A stretch of DNA of 64,000 bases from contig JADFNV010000011.1 in NCBI GenBank assembly GCA_022563195.1, positions 1-64,000 of the forward strand, in the 5' to 3' direction. This document shows, piece by piece, positions 37,246-47,439 of this stretch. Each line of letters begins with the position of its first letter. Position 1 is the first letter of the stretch. Made by a program: the position numbers and the translations under genes. This stretch comes from Pseudomonadota bacterium. Its GTDB lineage: Bacteria > Pseudomonadota > Gammaproteobacteria > Steroidobacterales > Woeseiaceae. The notes beneath the pieces were generated by a model. The model saw only the letters and a list, made by a program, of their open reading frames with translations, made no database searches and was not told the DNA's origin.

Positions 37246-38958
37246 CTACCTGATAAATCCCATGGCCTCCAGTTTAACCAGTATACGATGCGCTGCCTGA
37301 TCCGGCGATATGTTAACCGTATCAATGACCATTTCGGCATTCTCAGGTTCTTCGTAGGGATCGCTGATACCTGTGAACTCTTTGATCTTACCGGCACGCG
37401 CCAGCGCATAGAGCCCCTTGCGATCGCGTTCTTCGCAAACCTCGAGCGACGTCGAGACATATATTTCGATAAAGCCACCACCAGTGCCGACGGTCTCGCG
37501 GACATATTGACGTGTACTCGCATACGGCGCGATTGGCGCACAGATTGCAATGCCGCCGTTCTTGGTGATCTCGCTGGCAACATAGCCGATTCGGCGAATG
37601 TTCAGGTCGCGGTGCTCCTTCGAAAAGCCCAGCTCGCTCGACAGGTTCTTGCGCACGATGTCACCGTCGAGGAGGCTGACCGGCCGACCGCCCATCTCCA
37701 TCAATTTGACCATCAGGGCGTTGGCGATCGTGGACTTGCCCGACCCTGAAAGCCCGGTGAAAAACACCGTAAAACCCTGTTTGTGGCGTGGTGGGTGCGT
37801 CTTGCGTAATTCGGCTACAACATCGGGAAACGAGAACCACTCGGGAATATCCAGACCTTCCTGCAAGCGACGTCGCAATTCTGTGCCCGAAATGTTCAGC
37901 ACTCGATCCTCGTCGCTGGTTTCGTCGATTGGAACGTATTGCGCACGATTTTCGGCGTAGACCAGTAACTGGAACGGCACCATGGAGATATCCAGCTCTT
38001 GCTCGTGTTCTTTGAGCAGTTCTTGCGCCTCGTAGGGCCCATAAAAGTCCTTGCCCTTGCTGTCCTGGCCCGGTCCCGCATGGTCGCGGCCAACGATTAG
38101 ATGTGTGCAACCATAGTTTTTGCGAATGATTGCGTGCCACAACGCTTCGCGCGGTCCGCCCATGCGCATGGCGAGCGGCAACAAACTGAGCATCGTCGTT
38201 TGTTCCGGATAACGGCCCAAAATTTGCTCGTAGCAACGGACGCGCGTGAAGTGATCGATATCGCCGGGCTTGGTCATGCCCACTACCGGGTGGATCAGCA
38301 AATTTGCTTCGAAATCTCGTGCGGCTCGCATCGTGAGTTCCTGGTGGGCACGGTGCATCGGATTGCGCGTCTGAAATGCAACTACCTTGCGCCACCCCAG
38401 TTTTTTGAATCGATCCCGGATTTCACTGGGCGCATCACGCAGGTGCTTGAAATCATAGTGCGTTGGCATTTCGACGCCACGCAATCGACCGCCGACATAC
38501 ACCGGATTACCTATATTTTTCATATAGTTAATGGCGGGATGTGCGTCGTCATTGGTGCCATATACGCCCCTGGCTTCAGCATCCAGATCGGGTGACCACA
38601 CGTCGCTGATTTCGAGCGTTGCGACGACGACACCTTCCAGATCGCGCAGCGCAAGCTTGTCACCGGTATTGATGCCTGCTGCGAATTCCTCTGTGACATC
38701 GAGCGTAACCGGGATCGGCCAGAGTACGCCGCTGACGAGACGCATGGTTTTGACGACCGAGTCGTAGTCTTCCTTGTTGAGAAATCCGTCCAGTGGAGAG
38801 AATGCACCGTTGAGCAGCAGCTCAATGTCGCACAGTTGGCGCTCGGTCAGATCCCAGGACGTATACTCTCGCGCAGCTTCCTTCTCGGCCACAACCTCTT
38901 CGGCCGGACAATACAAATATTGCAGCTTGCCGCCATGCGGCTCTTTAAACGCACCCAT
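37246..38958 (-). CDS. Bifunctional sulfate adenylyltransferase / adenylylsulfate kinase
   Basis: 570 residues. The N-terminal 385 residues are a homo-oligomeric (Sat-type) ATP sulfurylase: AFQTRNPMHRAHQELTMRAA contains the QxRNPxHxxH site and LIVGRDHAGPG the second nucleotide motif. From about residue 395 an APS kinase follows, with P-loop [29 protein letters not shown] and a lid-like region. The protein thus makes APS and then PAPS for sulfate assimilation or sulfation. The bacterial Sat-CysC fusion is used in place of CysDN plus CysC. No APS reductase is close by. It starts 85 bases upstream of the ssb stop on the same strand. Confidence 0.94.
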   Translation of the reverse strand: MGAFKEPHGGKLQYLYCPAEEVVAEKEAAREYTSWDLTERQLCDIELLLNGAFSPLDGFLNKEDYDSVVKTMRLVSGVLWPIPVTLDVTEEFAAGINTGDKLALRDLEGVVVATLEISDVWSPDLDAEARGVYGTNDDAHPAINYMKNIGNPVYVGGRLRGVEMPTHYDFKHLRDAPSEIRDRFKKLGWRKVVAFQTRNPMHRAHQELTMRAARDFEANLLIHPVVGMTKPGDIDHFTRVRCYEQILGRYPEQTTMLSLLPLAMRMGGPREALWHAIIRKNYGCTHLIVGRDHAGPGQDSKGKDFYGPYEAQELLKEHEQELDISMVPFQLLVYAENRAQYVPIDETSDEDRVLNISGTELRRRLQEGLDIPEWFSFPDVVAELRKTHPPRHKQGFTVFFTGLSGSGKSTIANALMVKLMEMGGRPVSLLDGDIVRKNLSSELGFSKEHRDLNIRRIGYVASEITKNGGIAICAPIAPYASTRQYVRETVGTGGGFIEIYVSTSLEVCEERDRKGLYALARAGKIKEFTGISDPYEEPENAEMVIDTVNISPDQAAHRILVKLEAMGFIR

Positions 38959-39043
38959 AGTTCTCGTGTCCTAAAATGAAAACGCGGTGCAGGCTATCAA
39001 TCAGCCTGCGCCGCGCCAAATATCGAATTGTTTTCGTCCCAAT

Positions 39044-39487
39044 CTAGAAAGGGATGTCGTCGTCAAAGTCATCGGGGCCCGGTTTCGGCGGCTCACTGAC
39101 CGAGCTGGCGGAACTGGAACTCGAGTCCATCGGCGCCGATCCACCACCACCGCGACCACCGAGCATTTGCATTTCATCGGCGATGATCTCGGTCGTGTAG
39201 CGGTCGTTGCCGTCCCTGTCCTGCCATTTGCGCGTACGTAACTTGCCCTCGATATAGACCTGGGACCCCTTGCGGAGGTACTCGGCTGCAACCTCGGCAA
39301 GTCGGTTGAACATCGCGACCTTGTGCCATTCAGTACGGTCTTTTTGCTCGCCCGTCTGCTTGTCTTTCCAGCTCTCATTCGTGGCCACAGTAATATTGGT
39401 CACCGCCGAGCCGCTGGGCATATAGCGTGTTTCCGGGTCGGCCCCGAGATTGCCGACGAGGATGACTTTGTTGATTCCGCGGGCCAT
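39044..39487 (-). CDS. ssb: Single-stranded DNA-binding protein
   Basis: 147 residues from [20 protein letters not shown] (the open frame extends 17 codons upstream without similarity). OB fold for about 110 residues, with [20 protein letters not shown], a glycine-rich linker, and the acidic C-terminal tip DFDDDIPF that recruits repair and replication partners. The usual ssb-uvrA neighbourhood is kept, with the MFS gene between them. Confidence 0.97.
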   Translation of the reverse strand: MARGINKVILVGNLGADPETRYMPSGSAVTNITVATNESWKDKQTGEQKDRTEWHKVAMFNRLAEVAAEYLRKGSQVYIEGKLRTRKWQDRDGNDRYTTEIIADEMQMLGGRGGGGSAPMDSSSSSASSVSEPPKPGPDDFDDDIPF

Positions 39488-39526
39488 AGCAGGTCCCCTG
39501 TCTGATTTTCGATTCTTTATGTTATG

Positions 39527-39550
39527 CTCACGGGCCACTGAGCCCGTGAG
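39527..39550. repeat. Small hairpin upstream of ssb
   Basis: ctcacgggc and gcccgtgag form a perfect 9-base stem with a 6-base loop, about 40 bases before the ssb start. There is no T-run on either side, so a terminator is unlikely; an operator or mRNA 5' structure is possible. Confidence 0.45.
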
Positions 39551-39602
39551 GGTCGCCTATTGTAGTGCCTGAGGAGCGATTTACCAGCCCGATTTCTGTT
39601 AT

Positions 39603-39672
39603 TTCGGGACAGTTTACCTAATCGCCCGCGTAACTTTTCCGCCACGCAGCTGATTAGGTAAACTGTCCCGAA
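39603..39672. repeat. Perfect 21-base inverted repeat between the MFS gene and ssb
   Basis: ttcgggacagtttacctaat and its exact complement attaggtaaactgtcccgaa are separated by 28 bases. The motif gggacagttta resembles termini of REP-type palindromes associated with RAYT (IS200-like) transposases. It lies between the stop of the MFS exporter gene and the ssb promoter. No transposase is present. Confidence 0.75.
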
Positions 39673-39704
39673 TTGCTGCCGAAATGCCGTCCCGAAATGC
39701 CTGA

Positions 39705-40877
39705 TTACTTGCGAAACAGACCGGTTGCGGCAAGCCAGATCGCGGCCAGCAGAACGCAGACAAAAAATACATCGGCCGGACGTCCGGCCGCCAGGAATCG
39801 GCCGCCGATCAGCCCACCGACGAATGTGCCGAAAAACTGCACGCTGGAGAACACACCCAGCGATGCCCCTCTCGCCGCACCGTCGGCAAGTAATGACAAT
39901 CTCGCCGGAAGCCCAGCTTCGAGGAAGTTGAATCCGGCAAAAAACAGCACGAGTGCTACGAATACCGGGGTCACACCGAACGCCCCGAAAGTCAGAGTGA
40001 GTTCACCCGCCAGCAGCAAGACGACGGCAATGCCGACGGTCGATGCCTTGCCTTGCCGCTCATCGCTGATAATCAGAGGTACGGTCACCAGCAACGATGC
40101 GAGGAGCGCGCCAACATAAATTTTCCAATGATCGGCGAGCGCCAATTCGAGCCTGTTCACGAACAGGAATGGCAGCGCGACAAAACTTGCCGTCAGGATT
40201 GCGTGTAACAAAAACACGTAAAAATCGAGTCGCAGCAGCTCAGGGCGCAAGGCGGGCCTGATGCTCCAGCGGTGTCGAGAGACCGGTCGTTCGATGTCCC
40301 TGGGCATAACAAGGAGCAACGCCGCCGCCGCCACCGCCAGGATCGCGGCGAATCCAAAGAGCGCGGCGACCCCAAATTTGGCTGCAATGGCCGGGCCCGC
40401 AATCAGTGCGACCATGAATGACGCGCCGATACCGATACCAAACACGGCCATGGATCGCGTCCGCACCTGTTCGCGCGTGGCATCAGCGATCAGCGCGGTC
40501 AGCGTCGCCGATATCGCGCCCGCGCCCTGTAACAGGCGACCTGCAATCACACCCCAGATCGAATCGCTGGTCGCCGCCGCAATGCTGCCCATCGCAAAAA
40601 CAACCAGGCCGCCAGCAATGACCGGCCCGCGTCCTATGCGGTCCGAAAGCACGCCGAGCGGAATTTGCAGTCCAGCCTGGGTCAGGCCGTAGGCGCCCAC
40701 CGCAAGACCGATCAACATCGGCGTCGCTCCGTCCAGTTTCGCGACATACAACGACAATACGGGCAGCAAAGCGAATAATCCGAACATTCGCAGCATTGCG
40801 ATCAGCGCAATAACACCGACGGCGCGTCTTTCGGCAGGCAACATCGTGGTCATATCGCCGCCATTTGTCACTGTCAT
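39705..40877 (-). CDS. MFS transporter (YajR-like efflux family)
   Basis: About 390 residues from the ATG at 40877 (ATG at 40853 also possible). Twelve membrane segments, with family motif A in GLQIPLGVLSDRIGRGPVIA and motif B-like GRLLQGAGAISATLTALIAD. Similar drug-efflux-type members are found next to uvrA and ssb in many Gammaproteobacteria; the substrate is unknown. It is divergent from uvrA with 75 bases between the starts and may share a LexA-controlled region, though I do not see a convincing SOS box. Confidence 0.85.
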   Translation of the reverse strand: MTVTNGGDMTTMLPAERRAVGVIALIAMLRMFGLFALLPVLSLYVAKLDGATPMLIGLAVGAYGLTQAGLQIPLGVLSDRIGRGPVIAGGLVVFAMGSIAAATSDSIWGVIAGRLLQGAGAISATLTALIADATREQVRTRSMAVFGIGIGASFMVALIAGPAIAAKFGVAALFGFAAILAVAAAALLLVMPRDIERPVSRHRWSIRPALRPELLRLDFYVFLLHAILTASFVALPFLFVNRLELALADHWKIYVGALLASLLVTVPLIISDERQGKASTVGIAVVLLLAGELTLTFGAFGVTPVFVALVLFFAGFNFLEAGLPARLSLLADGAARGASLGVFSSVQFFGTFVGGLIGGRFLAAGRPADVFFVCVLLAAIWLAATGLFRK

Positions 40878-40952
40878 AGCAGACACTCTTTGCGCCGGAG
40901 TTGCACGGCGGCGTATATTAGCAGGTTGGTCGGCGACTAATGAATCACAGCT

Positions 40953-43799
40953 ATGAAGTACATTGACATCCGCGGCGCAAGAACGCATAACCTCTGCGAT
41001 CTCGATCTGAAGCTGCCGCGCGATAAACTCATCGTGTTTACGGGCCTGTCTGGTTCGGGAAAATCCTCACTCGCATTCGACACGATTTATGCCGAGGGAC
41101 AGCGCCGCTACGTCGAGTCGCTGTCCGCATACGCGCGCCAGTTCCTGTCGATGATGGAAAAACCCGATGTCGATCATATCGAGGGACTGTCGCCTGCCAT
41201 TTCGATTGAACAAAAATCTACGTCGCATAATCCACGTTCGACCGTTGGCACCGTCACTGAAATTTACGACTATCTGCGCCTGTTGTACGCCCGGGCCGGC
41301 ATACCGCGCTGTCCTGATCACGATACGACGCTCGAGGCGCAGACCGTCAGCCAAATGGTTGACCAGGTTCTTACCCTGCCCGAGGGCACACGCCTGATGC
41401 TGCTTGCACCCGTGGTCGCCGATCGCAAAGGCGAGCACGTACAGCTTATGCAGGATCTCATGGCGCAAGGCTTCATTCGTGCCCGCATCAATGGTGAAGT
41501 CTATGAGCTTGATCAGCCGCCATCGCTCGACCTGCGCAAAAAGCACCGCATCGATGCGATCGTCGATCGCGTCAAGGTCAAGAAAGATATTCGCCTGCGA
41601 CTTGCCGAGTCTTTTGAGACGGCGCTGCGTTTGGCCGATGGCGTCGCACGCGTCGCGTGGATCGACGATCCGGATCACGAGGAGATCGTCTTCTCCGACC
41701 GCTTCGCCTGCAATATCTGTGGCTACAGCCTCAGCGAACTCGAACCGCGCCTGTTCTCGTTCAATAACCCAAGCGGCGCATGCCCTGCTTGTGACGGCCT
41801 TGGGGTCAAACAGTTTTTCGATCCCGAGCGTGTCGTCGTCAATGCCGATCTATCTCTTGCCGGCGGTGCTGTTCGCGGCTGGGACCGCAAGACGACATAT
41901 TACTACCAGATGATCCAAAGCCTAGCATCGCACTATAAATTTGATCTCGAAACTCCGTTTGCGAAACTCACGAAAAAGTTACGCGATATCGTCTTGTATG
42001 GCAGCGGTGGTGAAAAAATCGAGTTCTACTATGAGAATTCGCGGGGCATGCAGATCAAAAAACGGCACCGCTTCGAGGGCGTCATACCCAATCTCGAGCG
42101 ACGGTATCGCGAAACCGAGTCGGGTGCCGTTCGCGAGGAACTGGCGAAGTTTCTCAACAGCCAGACCTGCCCTGAGTGCGATGGCAAACGCCTCAACCGT
42201 GCAGCAAGACACGTCTTTATCCTGGGTCTGTCGCTCCCCGAAATCACCTGCATGTCAGTGGGCCATGCGCGCAGTTTCTTCGAGACACTCGAACTCGAGG
42301 GCTGGCGCGCGACTATCGCCGAGAAGATCGTCAAAGAAGTTGGCGCTCGGCTCGGCTTCCTTAGCGATGTTGGTCTCGACTACCTATCACTTGACCGCAG
42401 TGCAGATACGCTGTCAGGCGGGGAATCTCAACGCATCAGGCTCGCGAGCCAGATCGGATCGGGACTTGTCGGCGTCATGTATATCCTCGACGAACCATCG
42501 ATCGGCCTGCACCAGCGAGACAACAAGCGATTGCTTGGCACGCTCACACACCTGCGCGACATCGGCAACACGGTCATCATCGTCGAGCACGACGAGGAAG
42601 CGATATACACGGCTGACTATGTCGTTGACCTTGGTCCGGGCGCCGGCGTTCACGGCGGCAAGATCGTTGTTGCGGGAACGCCCGAAGACGTACGCAATTG
42701 CGCGCAATCACTCACGGGCCAGTATCTTTCTGGCAAACGCAAGATTCCGGTGCCCGACAGGAGGACGCCTGTCGACAACAAACGCCAGATCAAGATCATC
42801 GGCGCGAGCGGCAACAACCTCAAAAACATTGACGCAACGATTCCGGTTGGCCTGTTGACCTGTGTGACAGGCGTGTCGGGATCGGGCAAGTCAACGCTCG
42901 TCAACGACACCTTATATAAGGCAGTGGCTGACCTGCTCAACCGAAGCAATCGTAACCCATTGCCGCACAAGGAGATTTTGGGACTTAATCTGATTGATCG
43001 TGTGATCGATATCAGTCAAAGCCCGATCGGTCGCACGCCAAGATCCAACCCGGCAACCTATAGCGGTTTGTTTACACCGATTCGCGAACTCTTCGCGGGT
43101 ACACAGGAATCGCGTTCGCGCGGCTACATGCCAGGACGATTCAGTTTCAACGTCAAAGGCGGACGCTGCGAGGCATGCCAGGGTGACGGTGTCATCAAGG
43201 TCGAGATGCACTTTCTGCCCGATGTCTATGTGCCTTGTGATGTCTGCCGGAGCAAACGATACAACCGTGAAACTCTCGAGATCCGTTACAAAGGCAAGAA
43301 TATTTATGACGTACTTGACATGACGGTTGAAGATGCGGCCGGTTTTTTCAGGAACGTACCGGTTCTTGCCAGGAAACTGGAAACACTAATGGACGTTGGC
43401 CTGTCGTATATCCGACTCGGTCAGAACGCCACAACGTTGTCGGGGGGCGAGGCACAACGCATCAAGCTCGCAAAGGAATTATCGAAACGCGATACCGGCA
43501 ACACTTTGTACATTCTTGATGAGCCGACGACAGGCCTGCACTTCCACGACATCAAACAACTCATGCGTGTATTGCATCGATTACGCGATCGTGGCAACAC
43601 CATTGTCGTGATAGAACACAACCTCGATGTCATCAAGACAGCCGACTGGATCATCGATCTTGGCCCCGAGGGCGGCGACGGTGGCGGCGAAATCATCGCC
43701 ACGGGCACACCTGAGGACGTCGCCGCGAACAGACGCTCGTTCACAGGCGAATACCTGCGACCGCTGGTCGGCGAAGCTCGCAAGCAGCGGCGCGCCTGA
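40953..43799 (+). CDS. uvrA: Excinuclease ABC subunit A
   Basis: 948 residues. UvrA finds bulky DNA damage and loads UvrB. Both ABC modules are complete: first P-loop [20 protein letters not shown], UvrB-binding and zinc regions ([28 protein letters not shown]), signature [12 protein letters not shown], Walker [16 protein letters not shown]; second P-loop [18 protein letters not shown], zinc fingers with [20 protein letters not shown] and CDVC, signature [12 protein letters not shown]. Length and order are standard. Confidence 0.98.
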   Translation: MKYIDIRGARTHNLCDLDLKLPRDKLIVFTGLSGSGKSSLAFDTIYAEGQRRYVESLSAYARQFLSMMEKPDVDHIEGLSPAISIEQKSTSHNPRSTVGTVTEIYDYLRLLYARAGIPRCPDHDTTLEAQTVSQMVDQVLTLPEGTRLMLLAPVVADRKGEHVQLMQDLMAQGFIRARINGEVYELDQPPSLDLRKKHRIDAIVDRVKVKKDIRLRLAESFETALRLADGVARVAWIDDPDHEEIVFSDRFACNICGYSLSELEPRLFSFNNPSGACPACDGLGVKQFFDPERVVVNADLSLAGGAVRGWDRKTTYYYQMIQSLASHYKFDLETPFAKLTKKLRDIVLYGSGGEKIEFYYENSRGMQIKKRHRFEGVIPNLERRYRETESGAVREELAKFLNSQTCPECDGKRLNRAARHVFILGLSLPEITCMSVGHARSFFETLELEGWRATIAEKIVKEVGARLGFLSDVGLDYLSLDRSADTLSGGESQRIRLASQIGSGLVGVMYILDEPSIGLHQRDNKRLLGTLTHLRDIGNTVIIVEHDEEAIYTADYVVDLGPGAGVHGGKIVVAGTPEDVRNCAQSLTGQYLSGKRKIPVPDRRTPVDNKRQIKIIGASGNNLKNIDATIPVGLLTCVTGVSGSGKSTLVNDTLYKAVADLLNRSNRNPLPHKEILGLNLIDRVIDISQSPIGRTPRSNPATYSGLFTPIRELFAGTQESRSRGYMPGRFSFNVKGGRCEACQGDGVIKVEMHFLPDVYVPCDVCRSKRYNRETLEIRYKGKNIYDVLDMTVEDAAGFFRNVPVLARKLETLMDVGLSYIRLGQNATTLSGGEAQRIKLAKELSKRDTGNTLYILDEPTTGLHFHDIKQLMRVLHRLRDRGNTIVVIEHNLDVIKTADWIIDLGPEGGDGGGEIIATGTPEDVAANRRSFTGEYLRPLVGEARKQRRA

Positions 43800-43807
43800 A
43801 GTTTGGT

Positions 43808-43890
43808 GGCCTGTAGCTGGCATATTTGTTAGCGAAATGGCTCGCTACGCTGCGCTTTATTTCCGCCAACAAACATCCCACCCACAGGCC
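43808..43890. repeat. Palindromic repeat, family E copy 1
   Basis: ggcctgtagctggcatattt and, from the other side, ggcctgtgggtgggatgttt form imperfect inverted ends around an 83-base unit whose middle contains cgctacgctgcgctttattt. A second copy is at 58458-58563. It fills the gap between the convergent uvrA and hydrolase-cyclophilin genes. Confidence 0.65.
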
Positions 43891-43920
43891 TTACTAAGTT
43901 TTCGTCCGTGTGCCGGGCTT

Positions 43921-45162
43921 CTACAAGCGTTCGAGCGAAACGATCTCGACAGGTTCTTCGAGCAACTGGCCGCGAAAGTATTCGATTTCCGTTGCGGCAT
44001 TGGCCGGCGACTCGTGGATCGCGCGCACGACATCCATACCGTCAACCACGCGGCCGAATACAGCGAAGCCCTGGCCATTGTCGTTGCGTGCACCGCCGAA
44101 ATCGAGTGCAGGTTGATCGCCGATGCAAATGAAAAATTCCGTTGTCGCCGTGCCGACCTCGGCGCGAGCCATGGAAATGCTGCCATTGCGGTGCGGTAGG
44201 CCCGAATCTGCCGTCGTTTCGTGAGCCATCGGCGGAATCGGGCTCTCGGCATCGCCAATACCACCTTGAATGACGGAGATTACGGGACTGCCGTTGTCAT
44301 TGTCCGGTGATACGACGCGATAAAACGTGCCACCTTCAAGATGACCGCCATCCACAAGGCGCAGAAAGCCAGCAACAGTGATTGGCGCCTTATCCGGATA
44401 CAGTTCGAATTCGATGTCGCCGAGTGACGTGACCATCACGATCCGAACGACCCGCACCGCCGCTGCGTCGAAACTGCCTGTCTGCAGGAATCGAATAGTC
44501 AGCTCAACAGGTTTCCGCCTGCGCATCATGAACGCGTGCGAATTCTCGACGACCACGAAGTCGTCCATGCCCTCGAGTTTCGTATCCTCGACTGAGACCT
44601 TACCGTCATCAGGATTGTCGAGTACGGCTGATGTGATCGGATCGATGCTCCGATTGCCGGCGATAATTCCCAATTCGAAGTCGGCTGGCCCAAGCCGCAA
44701 CGGCACACTTTCGGCACCTTTGCCCAACTGGCGACCCGCTGGACCGCTCACCCAATGGACGCCGGGCACATCGCCAAGCTCGTCCACAGCATCACTGCCC
44801 TGGTTGGGCGGGCCAAGCATGACAACCCGGCCAAGATTGGGTATTTCATTATTGCTCAGGTACTGTCGCACCAGGATGCCGCCCAGCGAATGCGTGACGA
44901 AGTGGACTCGATCACCCGCGCCCGCCGTATCACACAAGACCAGGCCTTTGCCGATGGCCATGGGTGCAAGCACTTCAATCGGATGTTTACGCGACGGGTA
45001 ATCAATGTTAACGGTTGAAAACCCGGCCTCGTCCAATGCCTCGGCCATCGAATCCATTGACGCCGAGGTCCGGGCAAGACCGTGCAGCAGAATGACACAC
45101 TCTTCCGCATGAACGGCTGATACCGCAAACAGCATGAGAATTGCTATCAGCCGCCGCGTCAT
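43921..45162 (-). CDS. Secreted alpha/beta-hydrolase (lipase-like) fused to a cyclophilin-type peptidyl-prolyl isomerase
   Basis: 413 residues from MTRRLIAILMLFAVSAVHAE, a signal peptide. Residues about 20-240 form an alpha/beta hydrolase: oxyanion region ILLHGLARTSASMD, nucleophile THSLGGILVRQYL, GPPNQGSD, and catalytic-histidine candidate VVVENSHAFMMRR. After a short linker, residues about 255-410 form a cyclophilin: SLGDIEFELYPDKAPITVAG, FYRVVSPD, IQGGIGDA, SMARAEVGTATTEFFICIGD, GFAVFGRVVDGMDVV. Both parts appear complete and in frame. The two are usually separate genes, so this is an unusual periplasmic two-domain protein; a foldase-assisted lipase role is a guess. It starts just after slyX on the same strand. 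Confidence 0.85.
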   Translation of the reverse strand: MTRRLIAILMLFAVSAVHAEECVILLHGLARTSASMDSMAEALDEAGFSTVNIDYPSRKHPIEVLAPMAIGKGLVLCDTAGAGDRVHFVTHSLGGILVRQYLSNNEIPNLGRVVMLGPPNQGSDAVDELGDVPGVHWVSGPAGRQLGKGAESVPLRLGPADFELGIIAGNRSIDPITSAVLDNPDDGKVSVEDTKLEGMDDFVVVENSHAFMMRRRKPVELTIRFLQTGSFDAAAVRVVRIVMVTSLGDIEFELYPDKAPITVAGFLRLVDGGHLEGGTFYRVVSPDNDNGSPVISVIQGGIGDAESPIPPMAHETTADSGLPHRNGSISMARAEVGTATTEFFICIGDQPALDFGGARNDNGQGFAVFGRVVDGMDVVRAIHESPANAATEIEYFRGQLLEEPVEIVSLERL

Positions 45163-45166
45163 TTGC

Positions 45167-45361
45167 CTAGTAATGCGGCGGCCGCTCATCGTCCGTCTGT
45201 ACTTCATCCATTGCGCGAATCCTGTTGACAAGCGAATCGCAGAGTTTTTCGATTTGCATGATTTGTCCCTGCTGTTTAGTGACGACATCGTTGAGCTCAT
45301 AAATGAGCTGATCCTGATGTGCCAGCTTAGTCTCGATATCGACCAGGCGTTCCTCGTTCAT
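45167..45361 (-). CDS. slyX: SlyX-family coiled-coil protein
   Basis: 64 residues, MNEERLVDIETKLAHQDQLI then ELNDVVTKQQGQIMQIEKLC, ending DDERPPHY. Heptad repeats cover nearly the whole length, and the PPHY end is characteristic of SlyX. Function is unknown. The open frame extends upstream but the family start is the ATG at 45361. It lies 4 bases before the hydrolase-cyclophilin start codon. Confidence 0.93.
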   Translation of the reverse strand: MNEERLVDIETKLAHQDQLIYELNDVVTKQQGQIMQIEKLCDSLVNRIRAMDEVQTDDERPPHY

Positions 45362-45476
45362 GATAGCCTCTGCCCTTCCCGGTAGGCGCGCGCCATATGC
45401 GCGTTTACCGCATTGTCGCGCCGCAAGCGGCGTTCCTGCAATACTTATTGAAGGTTTCCCGTAGAACTCACGTCTG

Positions 45477-47381
45477 ATGTCATTACTGCGCTTCAATGAG
45501 GTTTCGCTCGACTTCGGCGAACTCAAGATCCTGACCAAAGCAGATTTCGCCCTCGAGTCAGGCGAACGCGTCTGCCTGATCGGCCGCAACGGTGCCGGCA
45601 AATCGACAACCTTCAAACTCATTACCGGCGAAATCGAAGCCGACCGCGGTGAGATTGTGCGCAGTGCCAATCTCGTTATCAGCCAGCTTGACCAATCGTT
45701 GCCCGAGGTGACAGACCAGCGCGTACATGATGTCGTCCGCTCAGGTCTGGGTGAACTTGAAAAATTGCTCGAAGAATACCAACATCAGTCCAAGCTTGAG
45801 CTCGATCGACAAGGCCTGCGGGAGCTCGAAGTACTGCATGCAAGAATCGATGCGCACGACGGCTGGCATATCGAACAGCGGGTTGCAAAAACAATGACCG
45901 ATCTTAACCTGCCCGCTGACAAGAACATGAACGAACTGTCAGGTGGCTGGCAGCGGCGTGTTGAAATCGCGAAAGCGCTCGTACAAAAACCAGATCTCTT
46001 GTTGCTCGACGAACCAACGAACCATCTTGATATCGCAACGATAAAATGGCTCGAAGATCGGATCTACTCGTTCTCTGGCGCGGTTCTTTTCATCACACAC
46101 GATCGGGCTTTTCTGCAACGCCTGGCCACGCGAATTCTCGAAATCGACCGTGGCAAACTGACAAGCTGGCCAGGTGACTATGACAACTTCTTGATTAAAA
46201 AGGAAAAATCCATAGACGACGAGAAAGCGACGAACGCCCGATTTGACAAGAAGCTCGCACAGGAGGAGATCTGGGTTCGCCAGGGAATCAAGGCCCGCCG
46301 CACGCGCAACGAGGGCCGATCAAGAGCACTGGTCAGGATGCGCGAAGAGCGCGCGCAGCGCATTGCTCGCGGCGGTAAGGCGCGAATCTATATCGAAGAA
46401 GCGGAGCAATCAGGTCGCAAAGTCATTCGTGCACGTAACCTTAGTTATCGTTACGGTGACGAACCACTCATCGACAATTTCTCGATCAAGATCATGCGCG
46501 GCGATCGTATTGGTTTGATCGGGAACAACGGAGTCGGCAAAACCACTTTACTGCGTCTGCTACTGGCAGAATTAGAACCGCAATCCGGTACGCTCAAGCA
46601 CGGCACAAATCTCGAGATTGGTTATTTTGACCAATTGCGCCAGACACTCGACCTCGACAAGTCAGTCGCCTACAACGTTGGCGAAGGCCGTACTTACATC
46701 AAGCTCAATGGCAAAGATCGTCACATCGTCGGCTATCTAAAGGGCTTTCTGTTCAGCCCGAAACGAGCCATGACGCCGGTCAAGGCATTATCGGGCGGCG
46801 AGCGCAATCGCGTCATTCTTGCCAAGTTGTTTACACAGCCTGCCAATCTGCTGGTCCTCGACGAACCGACCAATGACCTTGATATCGAAACGCTGGAGGT
46901 GCTCGAAAGCAAACTGTGCGAATTCAGCGGCACGCTGATCGTTGTCAGCCATGATCGCGAATTCCTCGACAACGTCATAACGAGCACGGTCGTCTTCGAA
47001 GAGGACGGCAGCATACGGGAATACGTTGGCGGCTACAGTGACTGGCTTCGACAAGGTCGCCATCTCGCCGCAACCGACAGTCCCTATGCAGAGGAGGCGC
47101 GCAAACAGGCGGCTGCCGAACGGCGTCGACGAAAAACTCCGACCAAGCTCAGCTATAAACACCAACGTGAACTTGATCAGTTACCGGCGGAAATTGAAGC
47201 CATCGAAGCATCGATTGCGGGTCTGCAGCAATCCGTACTTGAGCCCGATTTTTACGCGCAGGATCATGACCGGGTGCAAGCAACGCTGCAAAAACTCGCT
47301 ACCGAACAAACGCGTCTCGAAAAACGCATAGAGCGCTGGAGCGAGTTGGAAATTCTTAAGGCCAGCTACGACTCGAGTTAG
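45477..47381 (+). CDS. uup: ABC-F family ATPase Uup
   Basis: 634 residues with two ABC domains (Walker A GRNGAGKSTTFKLI and GNNGVGKTTLLRLL; signatures LSGGWQRRVEIAKAL and LSGGERNRVILAKLF; Walker B LLLLDEPTNHLD and LLVLDEPTNDLD) and no membrane helices. The linker is rich in Arg and Lys, and the last 100 residues form a coiled coil, as in Uup, a ribosome-associated ABC-F protein also linked to precise excision of transposons. Stop TAG is directly followed by the family F repeat. Confidence 0.93.
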   Translation: MSLLRFNEVSLDFGELKILTKADFALESGERVCLIGRNGAGKSTTFKLITGEIEADRGEIVRSANLVISQLDQSLPEVTDQRVHDVVRSGLGELEKLLEEYQHQSKLELDRQGLRELEVLHARIDAHDGWHIEQRVAKTMTDLNLPADKNMNELSGGWQRRVEIAKALVQKPDLLLLDEPTNHLDIATIKWLEDRIYSFSGAVLFITHDRAFLQRLATRILEIDRGKLTSWPGDYDNFLIKKEKSIDDEKATNARFDKKLAQEEIWVRQGIKARRTRNEGRSRALVRMREERAQRIARGGKARIYIEEAEQSGRKVIRARNLSYRYGDEPLIDNFSIKIMRGDRIGLIGNNGVGKTTLLRLLLAELEPQSGTLKHGTNLEIGYFDQLRQTLDLDKSVAYNVGEGRTYIKLNGKDRHIVGYLKGFLFSPKRAMTPVKALSGGERNRVILAKLFTQPANLLVLDEPTNDLDIETLEVLESKLCEFSGTLIVVSHDREFLDNVITSTVVFEEDGSIREYVGGYSDWLRQGRHLAATDSPYAEEARKQAAAERRRRKTPTKLSYKHQRELDQLPAEIEAIEASIAGLQQSVLEPDFYAQDHDRVQATLQKLATEQTRLEKRIERWSELEILKASYDSS

Positions 47382-47409
47382 CTAGCCCGCATTATTCATG
47401 AATGATCTG
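47382..47409 (-). repeat. Short interspersed repeat family F, copy 2
   Basis: ctagcccgcattattcatga then atgatct; on the minus strand this matches 9342-9369. It begins at the base after the uup stop codon and lies between the convergent uup and upp genes. Confidence 0.55.
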
Positions 47410-47439
47410 AGCCAGGAGTCTGCGCGGTAGAAAGTATTC

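Noticed and set aside
40878-40952. SOS (LexA) box between the MFS gene and uvrA
   Set aside because: No convincing ctgt-n8-acag site was found in the gap.
41067-41678. 203-codon minus-strand frame
   Set aside because: Antisense to uvrA; composition follows the codon pattern of uvrA and no domain is seen.
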